From: Asticcacaulis endophyticus | GTDB lineage: Bacteria > Pseudomonadota > Alphaproteobacteria > Caulobacterales > Caulobacteraceae | NCBI RefSeq assembly: GCF_014652575.1 | Contig: NZ_BMZB01000001.1 | Coordinates: forward strand, 1,619,928 to 1,683,927 | Length of the DNA stretch: 64,000 nucleotides | Direction of reading: 5' to 3' | Part shown: one piece after another, positions 9,371 through 17,975 of the stretch | Layout: each line of letters starts with the position of its first letter | Position numbering within the stretch: position 1 is the stretch's first letter | Made by a program: the position numbers and the translations under genes | The notes under the pieces: model-generated | Seen by the model: only the letters and a program-made list of their open reading frames with translations | The model's database searches: none | Told to the model about the DNA's origin: nothing

Positions 9371-10150
9371 GGCTTCATCGCGAACCGATGTGCTGCCCGA
9401 CGCGATCACTTGACCGCCATAACCGCCGACGGGTTGGCCGTGCCAGTCAGTGACGGTGCCGCCGGCGTTCTCGATCACCGGAATGATGGCGTCGATATCC
9501 CAGGCCATCAGGCCGGTTTCAAGGGCGATGTCCATCGTCCCTTGAGCCACCATGGCAAAGGCATAGGCGTCGCAGCCATAGCGCGCAAGACGGGCCGCAC
9601 TTCGTAATGAACCAAACGCGTCGGCCTCAGGGCCTTTGAACAGGAAGGGGTCGGTGGTGCCAAGGGTGGCGGCCGATAGTGTGCCGCAATCGCGCACTTT
9701 CAGCGGCGTTTCACCGGAGGCGGTAATCAAGCGTGAGCCCAGATTGGGGCTGCCGATAAAGATTTCACCTAAAAAGGGCTGGGCAATCAGCCCAACGACC
9801 GGGCGATTGTGGTGGCGCAGACCGATCAGGGTCGTCCACAGCGGCAGGCCGGAAATGAAGGCGCGGGTGCCATCGATGGGATCAAGTACCCAGACAAATT
9901 CGGCGTCGGGCTGATGCTCACCATATTCTTCGCCGATGACGCCGTGGTCGGGGAAATGTTCCGAAATGAGTGAGCGGATGGCGCGTTCGGCCCCTTTGTC
10001 GGCTTCGGTGACCGGATCAAAGCCTTTGTCCAGCTTATTTTCGGCCCCCAGCGACAGGGTGCGAAACAGCGGCAGCGAAATGCGCGCCGCGGCGGCGGCG
10101 AGGGTCTGGGCAAAGGCGTCCAGATGATCGAAGTCCGGGGATTTTGTCAT
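9341..10150 (-). CDS. hisN: Inositol-monophosphatase-family phosphatase, probable histidinol-phosphatase HisN
   Basis: A 269-residue magnesium-dependent phosphatase of the inositol monophosphatase fold. The metal-binding motifs are GEEYGE (near 72), WVLDPIDGTRAF (near 88) and the C-terminal MAWDIDAIIPVIENAGG. The overall pattern (FDPVTEADKGAERAIR, HGVIGEEYG) matches HisN, the IMPase-type histidinol phosphatase. The his operon at 27-35 kb has no histidinol phosphatase, so this gene could supply that step. A 3'-phosphoadenosine or inositol phosphate phosphatase remains possible. It overlaps the convergent membrane-protein gene by 30 bp. Confidence 0.72.
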   Translation of the reverse strand: MTKSPDFDHLDAFAQTLAAAAARISLPLFRTLSLGAENKLDKGFDPVTEADKGAERAIRSLISEHFPDHGVIGEEYGEHQPDAEFVWVLDPIDGTRAFISGLPLWTTLIGLRHHNRPVVGLIAQPFLGEIFIGSPNLGSRLITASGETPLKVRDCGTLSAATLGTTDPFLFKGPEADAFGSLRSAARLARYGCDAYAFAMVAQGTMDIALETGLMAWDIDAIIPVIENAGGTVTDWHGQPVGGYGGQVIASGSTSVRDEALTHLGRAAA

Positions 10151-10274
10151 GACGGCCAGATGTAAATCCAGTCGCCGTGATCGTCCAGTCAGAAAGTGAT
10201 CATCCGGACGCTATGCGACCAGAAGGGTAGTGTGCTCAGTTACTACACATGAATCTTACAGGTGGTCAGAACCT

Positions 10275-10295
10275 CCAAACCTTAAAAAGGTTTGG
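10275..10295. other. Perfect hairpin between hisN and the XRE regulator
   Basis: Nine-base arms CCAAACCTT and AAGGTTTGG surround AAA. There is no T-run on either side, so it is not an obvious terminator. It lies between two minus-strand genes, about 125 bp upstream of the hisN start. Confidence 0.5.
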
Positions 10296-10367
10296 CAAGG
10301 GCGCCAAATTAGGTACTTGGCCGCCTGAGCGTTATGCGAAGTGCCTGCGTGGCGTTTGAGCGTTACT

Positions 10368-10395
10368 GCGCTCAAGAAGCGCAGCGTTAGCGCAA
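10368..10395. repeat. Short dispersed repeat, family C copy 1
   Basis: The 28-bp sequence beginning GCGCTCAAGAAGCGC and ending AGCGTTAGCGCAA matches, in inverse orientation, 30398-30425 between hisH and hisC'B at 26 of 28 positions. Each copy lies directly downstream of a minus-strand gene. Confidence 0.55.
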
Positions 10396-10404
10396 CTAAA
10401 AGTA

Positions 10405-10788
10405 CTATGCAGCTTGATCGTTTTCGCCGTTAAGCGATTTGGCCAGATCAAGCAGACGACGGCGCGGCCGCTCCGACAGGCGGTAATAGGCCTGAATGAG
10501 GTCGAGGGTTTCCTTGCGTGAAAACACTTCGATGCCTTCGTTCTGAACTGCGGCGACTTCGGTGCGGTCATCGGACAGACCGTCATAGAAGTAGTTGATC
10601 GGGGTTTCCAGCGCCTTAGCCAGTTGGAACAGGCGGGCAGCGGAAATGCGGTTGGCGCCACATTCATATTTCTGGATTTGCTGGAAGCGGATACCAACGG
10701 CCAGGGCCAGTTGCTGCTGGGTCAGGCCGAGCAGGCGGCGGCGGCGGCGCAGACGTTTGCCGAGGTGCAGATCGATATCAGTAGCCAT
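10405..10788 (-). CDS. XRE family helix-turn-helix transcriptional regulator
   Basis: A 127-residue Cro/cI-type DNA-binding protein. The HTH occupies about residues 8-62 (GKRLRRRRRLLGLTQQQLA, then VGIRFQQIQKYECGANRIS). The C-terminal half (LETPINYFYDGL, then a short helical tail) follows the pattern of a regulator conserved across alphaproteobacteria. The ATG has AAGGGGAA upstream. It is followed by the family C repeat and preceded by about 285 bp of non-coding DNA. Targets are not evident from context. Confidence 0.88.
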   Translation of the reverse strand: MATDIDLHLGKRLRRRRRLLGLTQQQLALAVGIRFQQIQKYECGANRISAARLFQLAKALETPINYFYDGLSDDRTEVAAVQNEGIEVFSRKETLDLIQAYYRLSERPRRRLLDLAKSLNGENDQAA

Positions 10789-11026
10789 AATAATTCCCCT
10801 TCTGGTCTTAAGGTGCGGCTGTTGAATTCACGTATTGGGCGTTCCGTTTCGGGACGCTTCGTAGTGTGAGTTTCAAGCTTCGTGCCAGAGGCGAAGTCAC
10901 AGGGGGCAGATACTTATCCGTGCACCTATGGGGGAGTATTGGGGTGAGTCAGTACAGTGTGAGGGGCATGTGGAAAGTGGTGATAACCCTATCCACATCA
11001 AATCGACGGACCGTCGCCGCCCGCAA

Positions 11027-11051
11027 CAAAAAAGGGGCCGTAAGGCCCCTT
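11027..11051 (-). terminator. Terminator of rcdA
   Basis: On the minus strand an 8-bp stem (AAGGGGCC / GGCCCCTT) with a four-base loop runs into TTTTTTG, 24 bp after the rcdA stop. The DNA between here and 10789 shows no gene. Confidence 0.85.
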
Positions 11052-11074
11052 GTTCATTTCGGTATGTGCTCTGC

Positions 11075-11602
11075 TTACTGGCGGGCTTCGGTAGCCGCCC
11101 CAAAGGCATTTTGCAGAAGCTGCATCTGGTTCAGCACCTGATTGACCGCAGGCACCTCAGATTCCGCATCAATAAACATGCGCTTGTCCATGTGAGAAAT
11201 GCGATCATAGAGGCGGTTGGCACGGTCCAGCAGGCTGATCAGGCCATCGGGCATCTTTTCGGCCCCATCCGCGGAGCTGCTTTGCACCGGTGTTAAGCGG
11301 TAACGCTCTTCGCAGGCATCGGCGGCTTCCATATCGCCTTCACGCACGGCGCGCTGCACCAAAAGCCACGAAGCGATCTGCATCAGGCGGGTGGTCAGGC
11401 GCATGCTCTCACCGGCATAGGCCAAGGCGTCTTCGCGGTTCAGCAGGCGGCTGTCCCTGCGGCCATCGCCATCCAGATAGGCGGCGGTCTCTTCGACCAA
11501 AGCCATACCTTCTTTAAAGGTCCGGTCAAACAGGTCGGAGCGGGCAAAATCACGCACGATTTCAACGCGCTGAACTATCTGTGTGGCGACACTATCTGAC
11601 AT
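11075..11602 (-). CDS. rcdA: DUF1465 family protein, probable regulator of CtrA degradation RcdA
   Basis: A 175-residue helical protein of the DUF1465 family, which contains Caulobacter RcdA. RcdA is an adaptor that works with CpdR and PopA to deliver CtrA to the ClpXP protease at the G1-S transition. Visible family features are FARSDLFDRTFKEGMALVEE near the N-terminus, SMRLTTRLMQIASWLL in the middle, and a disordered C-terminal tail. The ATG at 11602 is the natural start. The DUF1192 gene lies upstream on the same strand, an arrangement common in this order. A terminator follows. Confidence 0.8.
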   Translation of the reverse strand: MSDSVATQIVQRVEIVRDFARSDLFDRTFKEGMALVEETAAYLDGDGRRDSRLLNREDALAYAGESMRLTTRLMQIASWLLVQRAVREGDMEAADACEERYRLTPVQSSSADGAEKMPDGLISLLDRANRLYDRISHMDKRMFIDAESEVPAVNQVLNQMQLLQNAFGAATEARQ

Positions 11603-11771
11603 CAAAAGACTGCCTTCAAATAAATGTAGGGCGAACCCATACTACGCTTAACCATAATAGCCGTGCGGACCATATCATGCCCCGCAGGCCTTGTCACAAA
11701 TCGCTTTGTGTCCCATTCGATGCAACCCCCGTGCCATTCCCGTGACTGTCCGTGTTACGGTTTGGGCACCT

Positions 11772-11990
11772 CTACCCCTTAAAGGAGAAAAGCGCATCCG
11801 CCGCGGAACGCTGGCTTTTCTTGGCAGTCAGGGCGTTGCGGGTACGCATCGTTTCGGCCTCCAGCGCCTCAATCCGGGCCGTCAGGTCTTCGACGCTGAA
11901 CGGGTCGAGATCTTCCCGAAACAGAGTGCCCGCAAGGCCTTTGGTGGCCGTAAGCGCGCGCGGTTCAGCCGGAATATCGTCATCTATCAT
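11772..11990 (-). CDS. DUF1192 family protein
   Basis: A 72-residue protein with the DUF1192 pattern: a variable acidic N-terminus, then LDPFSVEDLTARIEALEAE forming a short coiled-coil helix. The ATG follows a good GGGGAGG ribosome-binding sequence. It lies divergent from the quinone oxidoreductase gene and upstream of rcdA. Function is unknown; the length and coiled coil suggest a small partner protein. Confidence 0.8.
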   Translation of the reverse strand: MIDDDIPAEPRALTATKGLAGTLFREDLDPFSVEDLTARIEALEAETMRTRNALTAKKSQRSAADALFSFKG

Positions 11991-12119
11991 AGGCTGCCTC
12001 CCCGGATTTTAGCTTATAGCTGAGATCGAAAAACTGGGATCGGTTGAATATGAACCCTATCTGTTTATGATCATCATCAAACCCGTATCAGGCGAAGATT
12101 GCAAGGAAAACGAATCAGC

Positions 12120-13112
12120 ATGCATGTGATTCAGGTGAACAATGACGGGAAAAGTCCGTATGATCTTTTTGTGGCTGAGGCCCCCCGGCCTGAGACGCCC
12201 GCGGGCCATGTCCTGATACGGGTCAGCCATGCCGGGGTGAACCGTCCCGATATTCTACAACGCATCGGGGCCTACCCGCCACCTGTGGGGGCATCGCCTA
12301 TATTGGGGCTTGAGGTCTCCGGCACGATTGAGAGCTTGAACCTTAGCGATGAAGAGGCCCGGTTGTTGGGGTGGACGCTGGGCGATAAGGTCTGTGCCCT
12401 GACCAATGGCGGGGGCTATGCTGAGTTCGTCAGCGTCGATGCCCGCCACCTTCTGCCCATTCCCAAAGGTCTTACGATGGCGGAGGCGGCAACCCTGCCG
12501 GAAGTTTCGCTTACCGTCTATGCCAATATGATCGAAGGCGGTGGCCTGAAAGCCGGAGAGACCGTACTGATCCACGGCGGCAATTCCGGGATCGGATCTA
12601 TGGCGATCCAGATGGCCAAAGGTTTTGGCGCCAAGGTCATCACCACCGTGCGCGGCGCCGATAAGTGCGCGCGGGTCGCGGCGTTTGGGGCTGATCTGGT
12701 CATTGATGCGGGGGCGGGGGATTTCGTGGAAGCTGTCAAAGCTTACGGTGGGGCGGATGTGGTCATTGATATCGTCGGTGGTGATTATACTGACCGGAAT
12801 CTGATCTGCCTGAAACCTAAAGGCCGGATGGTGCAGGTCGGTGTGGGGGCGGGCGCAAAGGTGGCGCTTGATCTGTTTCGCGTCATGCAAAAGCAACTTA
12901 CGCTCACGGGCTCCACTTTGCGGCCACGATCCGCCGATGAAAAAGCCCGTCTCAGCCATGCTGTGCGCGATCAGGTCTGGCCCCTGATTGACGCGGGCCA
13001 GATAAAAACCGTTGTCGAAAAGGCATTTAGCCTTGATAAGGCGGGCGAAGCCCACGCCTGGCTGGAGGCCGGGCAGCATGTCGGTAAGGTCGTGCTTAAA
13101 ATCGGCGGGTAA
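12120..13112 (+). CDS. NAD(P)H-quinone oxidoreductase, zinc-independent MDR family
   Basis: A 330-residue enzyme of the zeta-crystallin/quinone oxidoreductase branch of the medium-chain dehydrogenases, similar to PIG3/QOR. It has the GroES-like N-terminal domain (HAGVNRPDILQRIGAYPPPVG, about residues 40-60) and a Rossmann domain with the motif GGNSGIGSMAIQMAK (near 146). The structural-zinc cysteines of alcohol dehydrogenases are absent, as expected. It should reduce quinones or enones with NADPH. The ATG at 12120 follows AAGGAAAA. It probably forms an operon with the next gene, 12 bp downstream. Confidence 0.88.
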   Translation: MHVIQVNNDGKSPYDLFVAEAPRPETPAGHVLIRVSHAGVNRPDILQRIGAYPPPVGASPILGLEVSGTIESLNLSDEEARLLGWTLGDKVCALTNGGGYAEFVSVDARHLLPIPKGLTMAEAATLPEVSLTVYANMIEGGGLKAGETVLIHGGNSGIGSMAIQMAKGFGAKVITTVRGADKCARVAAFGADLVIDAGAGDFVEAVKAYGGADVVIDIVGGDYTDRNLICLKPKGRMVQVGVGAGAKVALDLFRVMQKQLTLTGSTLRPRSADEKARLSHAVRDQVWPLIDAGQIKTVVEKAFSLDKAGEAHAWLEAGQHVGKVVLKIGG

Positions 13113-13124
13113 TAAGGACATAAC

Positions 13125-13490
13125 ATGGCGCATACCAATCTGACCGAAGCGTTCGAGGCCATCAAGCAAATGCTTCTGGTCTATGAGCGCGACTGCGTGT
13201 CGCTGCACGATGAACCCATGCGCTATTATCTGGGCTCACCGCGCGCGGCCAAGGACGGTTTTCGCATGTGGTTTGGCGGGGTTGAAATCCGCAAGAGCAT
13301 CGTGGCCCTTCATCTCATGCCGATCTATCAGCACCCGGAAATGTTGGCCACCTTACCCGACAGCCTGAAACGCCGTCAAAACGGCAAGTCGTCGTTCAAT
13401 TTCAAAGGCCTGACACCTGAACTGACGCAGGATATCGCCGATCTGATCCGGGCCAGCGCGGTGCGTTTCAAGGCCGACGGCTATATGTAG
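13125..13490 (+). CDS. Hypothetical protein, co-transcribed with quinone oxidoreductase
   Basis: A 121-residue soluble protein without signal peptide or membrane segment. The conserved-looking core includes RMWFGGVEIRKSIVALHLMP and ends with FNFKGLTPELTQDIADLI. The pattern (beta segment, surface hydrophobic PxY, KxxFNFK) is reminiscent of DUF1801-like small folds, but I cannot assign it. The ATG follows AAGGAC nine bases upstream, and the gap to the preceding stop is only 12 bp, so the two are likely one operon. Confidence 0.75.
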   Translation: MAHTNLTEAFEAIKQMLLVYERDCVSLHDEPMRYYLGSPRAAKDGFRMWFGGVEIRKSIVALHLMPIYQHPEMLATLPDSLKRRQNGKSSFNFKGLTPELTQDIADLIRASAVRFKADGYM

Positions 13491-13491
13491 A

Positions 13492-13506
13492 AACGTAATT
13501 TACGTT
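13492..13506. promoter_or_regulatory. Perfect 7-1-7 palindrome upstream of the GNAT-like gene
   Basis: AACGTAA-T-TTACGTT lies two bases after the previous stop codon and 48 bp before the next start. It could be a regulator-binding site; there is no T-run to suggest a terminator. Confidence 0.4.
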
Positions 13507-13553
13507 AATTCAATCTATGATTGATATTGTTTCCGGCGTTGCTTTAACGTGCG

Positions 13554-14705
13554 ATGGTGCCGGTTATGACCTTTCATCATTCACCTGCCTTGTTTCCCAA
13601 GCACGGCTTACGTCCATTTAACGGGGCTGATCGGGCCGGGGTCAATAGGCTATGGGAACAGGTGTGGTGGCCGCAGCGATCCGAGGCTGGCTGGGACTGG
13701 ATCGCCGCTAATCCGGTATTGACAGAGGTCGCCGTACCGCAGGGCTGGGTGATTAAGGGATCTGACGGCGAGGTGTTAGCGTTTCTGGGCGCATTTGCGC
13801 AAAGATTCTGGCAGGGCGGGCGCGCGTATCATGCGGTCACTGGCCATTCGCTGGTGGTGTCACCCACCGCGCGCGGGGCCAGTCGCGCCCTTATCCACGC
13901 CATACTGGCCGTGCCGGATATGTTGGCCTGCTATACGCTCAATGCCAATGTCATTTCCCACAAACTTTATGGCCATTATGGTTTTAAGGCGTTTCCGGCT
14001 GAGACCCATAATGTCAAACTGTCGTGGGTGACAGGCCCTATCACCTGTCTGGCCGGGCGGGGGCTGCGGCGGTTGGTGCGCGGCCATGATGACTGGGCGC
14101 GTAAGGTTGGTGAGCGCTTCCTGCCCCGATCCCTGTGGCGGCCTTTTGATCTTAACCTGCCGGAAAATGTGCGCATCTTAAGTGATTTTGAGGATTACTC
14201 TGCCTATAGCCGGTTCTGGGAGGCGCTTAGGTCTGAAGGCCGGCTGATCGCCGATCGTAGTCCGGCTATTCAGCGCTGGCGCTTAAGCGACCCTGATGCC
14301 ACAACCTTACCAGTGGCCTTGAGTTTTGGCCGGGAAGATGCTTTTGGCGGCTATGCGGTGGCCATGTTCAATAAGCCCAGCCCCATAGAGCCGGTGGCGC
14401 TGGAAATCATTGATATTATGGCGCTTGATCACGCGCCGGAGGCCGTGCCAGCCCTCATGACGGCCTTAAAGCGTATCGCAGCTAAGTTCGGAGCGGCGAA
14501 ACTGAGGCTGCCGGTTGTCAATGACCGGCTGATGCGACAGATTGGGCCGTGGGTGCGCACCGCCCGCCGTGAGGGCGGATGGTCGCATGCTCAGGTCTAT
14601 GTGCATGACGGTGCACCGGACATTTCGTCCTGGCAACCCACAGCCTATGATGGTGATCATGGCCTATGCCTCAGGCCGCCGCCACGACGTGTTTTTGAGG
14701 TTTAG
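13554..14705 (+). CDS. Long GNAT-like acyltransferase, substrate unknown
   Basis: A 383-residue protein. Residues about 18-160 look like a GNAT domain: LRPFNGADRAGVNRLWEQVW at the start, then a VVSPTARGASRALIHAIL acyl-CoA loop, then NVISHKLYGHYGFKAFP as the C-terminal GNAT motif. The remainder (about 190-383) is a second alpha/beta region with a weaker repeat of the pattern (IMALDHAPEAVPALMTALKR), suggesting tandem GNAT folds as in FemAB-like or polysaccharide acyltransferases. There is no signal peptide. ATGs at 13554 or 13566 can start it. Confidence 0.6.
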   Translation: MVPVMTFHHSPALFPKHGLRPFNGADRAGVNRLWEQVWWPQRSEAGWDWIAANPVLTEVAVPQGWVIKGSDGEVLAFLGAFAQRFWQGGRAYHAVTGHSLVVSPTARGASRALIHAILAVPDMLACYTLNANVISHKLYGHYGFKAFPAETHNVKLSWVTGPITCLAGRGLRRLVRGHDDWARKVGERFLPRSLWRPFDLNLPENVRILSDFEDYSAYSRFWEALRSEGRLIADRSPAIQRWRLSDPDATTLPVALSFGREDAFGGYAVAMFNKPSPIEPVALEIIDIMALDHAPEAVPALMTALKRIAAKFGAAKLRLPVVNDRLMRQIGPWVRTARREGGWSHAQVYVHDGAPDISSWQPTAYDGDHGLCLRPPPRRVFEV

Positions 14706-14789
14706 CGCCCTGAATTTGCCACTATGTCCTTGTCAAACCGTCGTAAATAGATTCATGTGCGCGCGATCAGATGGGTTTGGACGTTTGTC

Positions 14790-15020
14790 ATGGCCGACAT
14801 CTATGTAAAAGCGGTCAGGGCTGGCCACAGGGCTTATAAGCTTGGCCTGTCGCCGATGATAGGGCAGGCGTGCCGGTTTTTGCCGACCTGTTCTGACTAT
14901 ACGGCTGAGGCCCTGATCACCCACGGCCCGCTAAAAGGCGGATGGATGGGGATCAAACGGATTTGCCGGTGTCGTCCCGGCGGTGGCTCAGGATATGATC
15001 CGGTGCCACCAAAAGGCTAA
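14790..15020 (+). CDS. yidD: Membrane protein insertion efficiency factor YidD
   Basis: A 76-residue protein with the full YidD signature: [11 protein letters not shown] and, further on, RICRCRPGG. An N-terminal amphipathic helix contains the usual [12 protein letters not shown]. YidD associates with the inner membrane and aids YidC-dependent insertion. The usual rnpA-rpmH neighbours are absent here; it lies just before thrS. An alternative GTG start at 14757 would add 11 residues. The position 92 bp upstream of thrS allows co-transcription. Confidence 0.92.
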   Translation: MADIYVKAVRAGHRAYKLGLSPMIGQACRFLPTCSDYTAEALITHGPLKGGWMGIKRICRCRPGGGSGYDPVPPKG

Positions 15021-15035
15021 AAAATAACTGCCTTT

Positions 15036-15084
15036 GCCTGTCGTAGGGGTGAGGCTCAATCCACGCTCTGGCCTGTTGTAGGGG
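15036..15084 (+). repeat. Direct repeat in the thrS leader
   Basis: The 14-mer GCCTGTCGTAGGGG at 15036 recurs with one change at 15071 (GCCTGTTGTAGGGG), spaced 35 bp apart. Both lie between the yidD stop and the thrS start. Function unknown. Confidence 0.45.
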
Positions 15085-15111
15085 CTGAGCATACTGAAAG
15101 TGACTTAAAGC

Positions 15112-17043
15112 ATGACGATAGAACTGATTTTCCCCGATGGCGCCAAACGTGAGTTTGAGGCCGGAACCACCGGGAGGGCTATCGCGGAGTCCCTTTCCAA
15201 GTCGCTGGCCAAAAAGGCGGCGGTCATCAAGATCGACGGTGAAATGCTTGATCTTGACCGCCCGCTCGATCACGGTGGCAAAATCGAAATCCTGACCCGC
15301 GACGCGCCGGAACTGCTTGAGGTCATCCGTCACGATGCCGCGCATTTGCTGGCGCAGGCCGTACAGGAGCTGTTCCCCGGCACGCAGGTCACGATTGGCC
15401 CGTCGATTGACGATGGCTTTTATTACGACTTTGCCCGCGAAGAACCGTTCAGCCTGGATGACCTGCCCAAAATCGAAAAGAAGATGAAGGAGCTGGTCGA
15501 CCGCGACGAGACAATCGTGCGCGAAGTCTGGGACCGCAACGACGCCATCAAGCATTTCGAGGAAATCGGCGAAGCCTATAAGGCCGAAATCATCCGCGAC
15601 CTGCCGGGGACGGAAACGATCACGGTTTATCGCCACGGCGAGCGCTGGAAAGACCTGTGCCGCGGGCCGCACATGCCGTCGTCGCGCTTTGTCGGTAAGG
15701 CGTTCAAGCTGACCAAGCTGGCCGGGGCCTATTGGCGCGGCGATCAGAACAATGCTCAGCTTCAGCGCATCTATGGCACGGCCTGGGCGACCGAAGACGA
15801 CCTGCAAGCCTACCTCACCCGCATCGAAGAGGCCGAAAAGCGCGATCACCGTAAGCTCGGCCGCGCTATGAACCTGTTCCACATGCAGGAAGAAGGCCGC
15901 GGCATGGTCTTCTGGCACCCCAAGGGCTGGATGCTGTACCGGACCCTTGAGGCCTATATGCGCCGTCGTCTGGATGTGGCCGGCTATACCGAGGTCAAGA
16001 CGCCGCAGGTGCTGGATCGCACCTTCTGGGAAAATTCCGGCCACTGGGATAAGTACCGCGCTAATATGTTCGTCTGCGAGACGGTTGAGGGCGAAACCCT
16101 GTCGCTCAAGCCGATGAACTGCCCCGGCCACGTTCAGATATTTAAGGTCGGTCTGCGGTCTTACAAAGAACTGCCGATGCGTATGGCCGAGTTTGGCGCC
16201 TGCCACCGCTATGAGCCGTCCGGGTCGCTGCACGGTCTGATGCGAGTGCGCGCCTTTACGCAGGACGACGCCCATATCTTTTGCCGCGAAGACCAAATCG
16301 TTGAGGAAACCGAAAAGTTTGTACGGCTGACCCAGATGATTCATTCGGATCTGGGCATGGAAACGGCCTATATCAATCTGGCGACACGCCCCGAAGTGCG
16401 GGCGGGTTCTGATGAATTCTGGGATAAGGCTGAGGGCATGTTGCTGGAGGCGGCACGCAAGGCCGGGGTTGAGCCGGTCATCGCCGAGGGTGACGGAGCA
16501 TTCTATGCGCCTAAGCTCGACTTCATCGTCAAGGACGCCATTGGCCGCGAATGGACCTGCGGCACCTTGCAGCTTGATTACGTCCTGCCCGAACGTCTGG
16601 ATGCCGAATATGTGGCGGAGGATGGTTCGCGCCAGCGTCCGGTCATGCTCCACCGCGCGATTTTGGGGTCGTTTGAGCGCTTTATCGGCATCATGATCGA
16701 AAACTTTGCCGGTAAATTCCCGCTGTGGCTGGCCCCGGTGCAGATTGTGGTGGCCCCCATCACGTCCGATGCCAATGACTATGCCGAGAGCGTCGCCGCC
16801 AAATACCGGGCGGCGGGTCTGCGGGTTGAAACCGATCTCAGGAACGAAAAGATCAACTATAAGATCCGCGAACATTCCCTCGCTAAGGTGCCGGTCATCG
16901 CGGTCGTGGGCCGCAAGGAAGCCGAAACCGGTGAGGTGGCCTTACGCCATCTCGGCTCGGACGGTCAGACGATCCTGAGCGTTGAGGCGTCCGTGGCGCA
17001 ACTGGCGACTGACGCCACCCCGCCGGATTTGAAACAGGCGTAA
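15112..17043 (+). CDS. thrS: Threonyl-tRNA synthetase
   Basis: A 643-residue class II synthetase of normal length that charges tRNA-Thr. Domains in order: TGS (1-62), the editing SAD domain with [11 protein letters not shown] (near 77), the catalytic core (about 240-530), and the anticodon-binding domain (about 540-643, starting [11 protein letters not shown]). The zinc-site cysteine is in [13 protein letters not shown], and motif 2 is in the [15 protein letters not shown] region. A short non-coding leader with a direct repeat precedes it. The glycosyltransferase gene starts two bases after its stop, so translation may be coupled. Confidence 0.97.
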   Translation: MTIELIFPDGAKREFEAGTTGRAIAESLSKSLAKKAAVIKIDGEMLDLDRPLDHGGKIEILTRDAPELLEVIRHDAAHLLAQAVQELFPGTQVTIGPSIDDGFYYDFAREEPFSLDDLPKIEKKMKELVDRDETIVREVWDRNDAIKHFEEIGEAYKAEIIRDLPGTETITVYRHGERWKDLCRGPHMPSSRFVGKAFKLTKLAGAYWRGDQNNAQLQRIYGTAWATEDDLQAYLTRIEEAEKRDHRKLGRAMNLFHMQEEGRGMVFWHPKGWMLYRTLEAYMRRRLDVAGYTEVKTPQVLDRTFWENSGHWDKYRANMFVCETVEGETLSLKPMNCPGHVQIFKVGLRSYKELPMRMAEFGACHRYEPSGSLHGLMRVRAFTQDDAHIFCREDQIVEETEKFVRLTQMIHSDLGMETAYINLATRPEVRAGSDEFWDKAEGMLLEAARKAGVEPVIAEGDGAFYAPKLDFIVKDAIGREWTCGTLQLDYVLPERLDAEYVAEDGSRQRPVMLHRAILGSFERFIGIMIENFAGKFPLWLAPVQIVVAPITSDANDYAESVAAKYRAAGLRVETDLRNEKINYKIREHSLAKVPVIAVVGRKEAETGEVALRHLGSDGQTILSVEASVAQLATDATPPDLKQA

Positions 17044-17045
17044 AC

Positions 17046-17963
17046 GTGGATATGGCCGCGCCCTCATCATCGCCTGTGATTGCGACGCCGTCCTCCGGCG
17101 TCAGTGTGATTATGGTTGCCTATCACACGGGGAAAATCCTGTTTGACAGCATCCGTGATGTGTTGCGCGATGGGGCGGTGGCTGAGTTGATACTGGTCGA
17201 TAACGGCTCCACGCCAGAGGTCGAACGGCAACTTCAAGCGCTGGCGCGCGCCGATAATCGCGTGACCTTGCTTCAGGGCCACGGCAATATCGGCTTTGGG
17301 CGGGCGGTTAATCTGGGGGCGAAATCCGCGCGTCAGCCGTGGCTGGTGATCCTCAACCCGGATGCGTCCCTCAAAGGCGGCACAGTGGATAAGTTGGTGG
17401 CGGCAGCGGTTGACCAGCCAAGCCCGTGCATCGTCGGTGCGCGGGTGCTCAATACTGACGGCACAGAACAGCGCGGGGCGCGGCGCGGCGAAGTCACACC
17501 GGTGACGACGCTGGTGTCCCTGCTGCGGCTTGAGCGGTTCGTGCAGGGCCTCGAAGGGTTTGAACTGCATCACCACGATAAGCCTCTGCCGGATGCGCCA
17601 ATGGCGGTGCCGACCATATCGGGGGCCTGTTTTGCGATCTCAAAGGCCGATTTCGATAAACTCGGCGGCTTTGACCCTGAATTTTTCCTGCATGTCGAAG
17701 ATGTCGACCTGTGCTGGCGCGCGCGCAAAATGGGCGGGATCGTCCTGTTTCATCCCCATGCCGAGGTCGTCCACGAAGGCCATACCTCCCACGTCGCCCC
17801 GACCTTTGTGGAGTGGAATAAGGGCAAGGGCTTGGTGTACTTCTTCAATAAACGCGCTGACACCCTGTGGCGTAAGCTCTATGTCTGGGCGCTGGGGCCA
17901 TTGATCCTTTTGGTGTCGCTGCTGCGTTCGGCGCTCAGACCGCGGATGAAGCCCGAAGAGTAA
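17046..17963 (+). CDS. Family 2 glycosyltransferase (rhamnosyltransferase-like)
   Basis: A 305-residue cytoplasmic or peripheral-membrane glycosyltransferase. The GT-A fold is seen in SVIMVAYHTGKILFDSI, the donor motif ILVDNGS, LLQGHGNIGFGRAVNLGA and the metal-binding ILNPDAS. EFFLHVEDVDLCWRARKMG is the acceptor/catalytic motif typical of WbbL-like rhamnosyltransferases. The C-terminal amphipathic segment (VWALGPLILLVSLLRS) may anchor it to the membrane. It starts at GTG two bases after thrS, and another glycosylation gene ends 12 bp away on the opposite strand. Confidence 0.85.
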   Translation: MDMAAPSSSPVIATPSSGVSVIMVAYHTGKILFDSIRDVLRDGAVAELILVDNGSTPEVERQLQALARADNRVTLLQGHGNIGFGRAVNLGAKSARQPWLVILNPDASLKGGTVDKLVAAAVDQPSPCIVGARVLNTDGTEQRGARRGEVTPVTTLVSLLRLERFVQGLEGFELHHHDKPLPDAPMAVPTISGACFAISKADFDKLGGFDPEFFLHVEDVDLCWRARKMGGIVLFHPHAEVVHEGHTSHVAPTFVEWNKGKGLVYFFNKRADTLWRKLYVWALGPLILLVSLLRSALRPRMKPEE

Positions 17964-17975
17964 TCACAAAAGTAA

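Noticed and set aside
15021-15111. T-box or other riboswitch before thrS
   Set aside because: No conserved T-box sequence, antiterminator or terminator; only a short direct repeat.
14953-16875. A 640-codon minus-strand open frame opposite thrS
   Set aside because: It is fully antisense to a clear threonyl-tRNA synthetase; its length comes from high-GC codon bias of the sense gene, and its translation has no recognisable motif.
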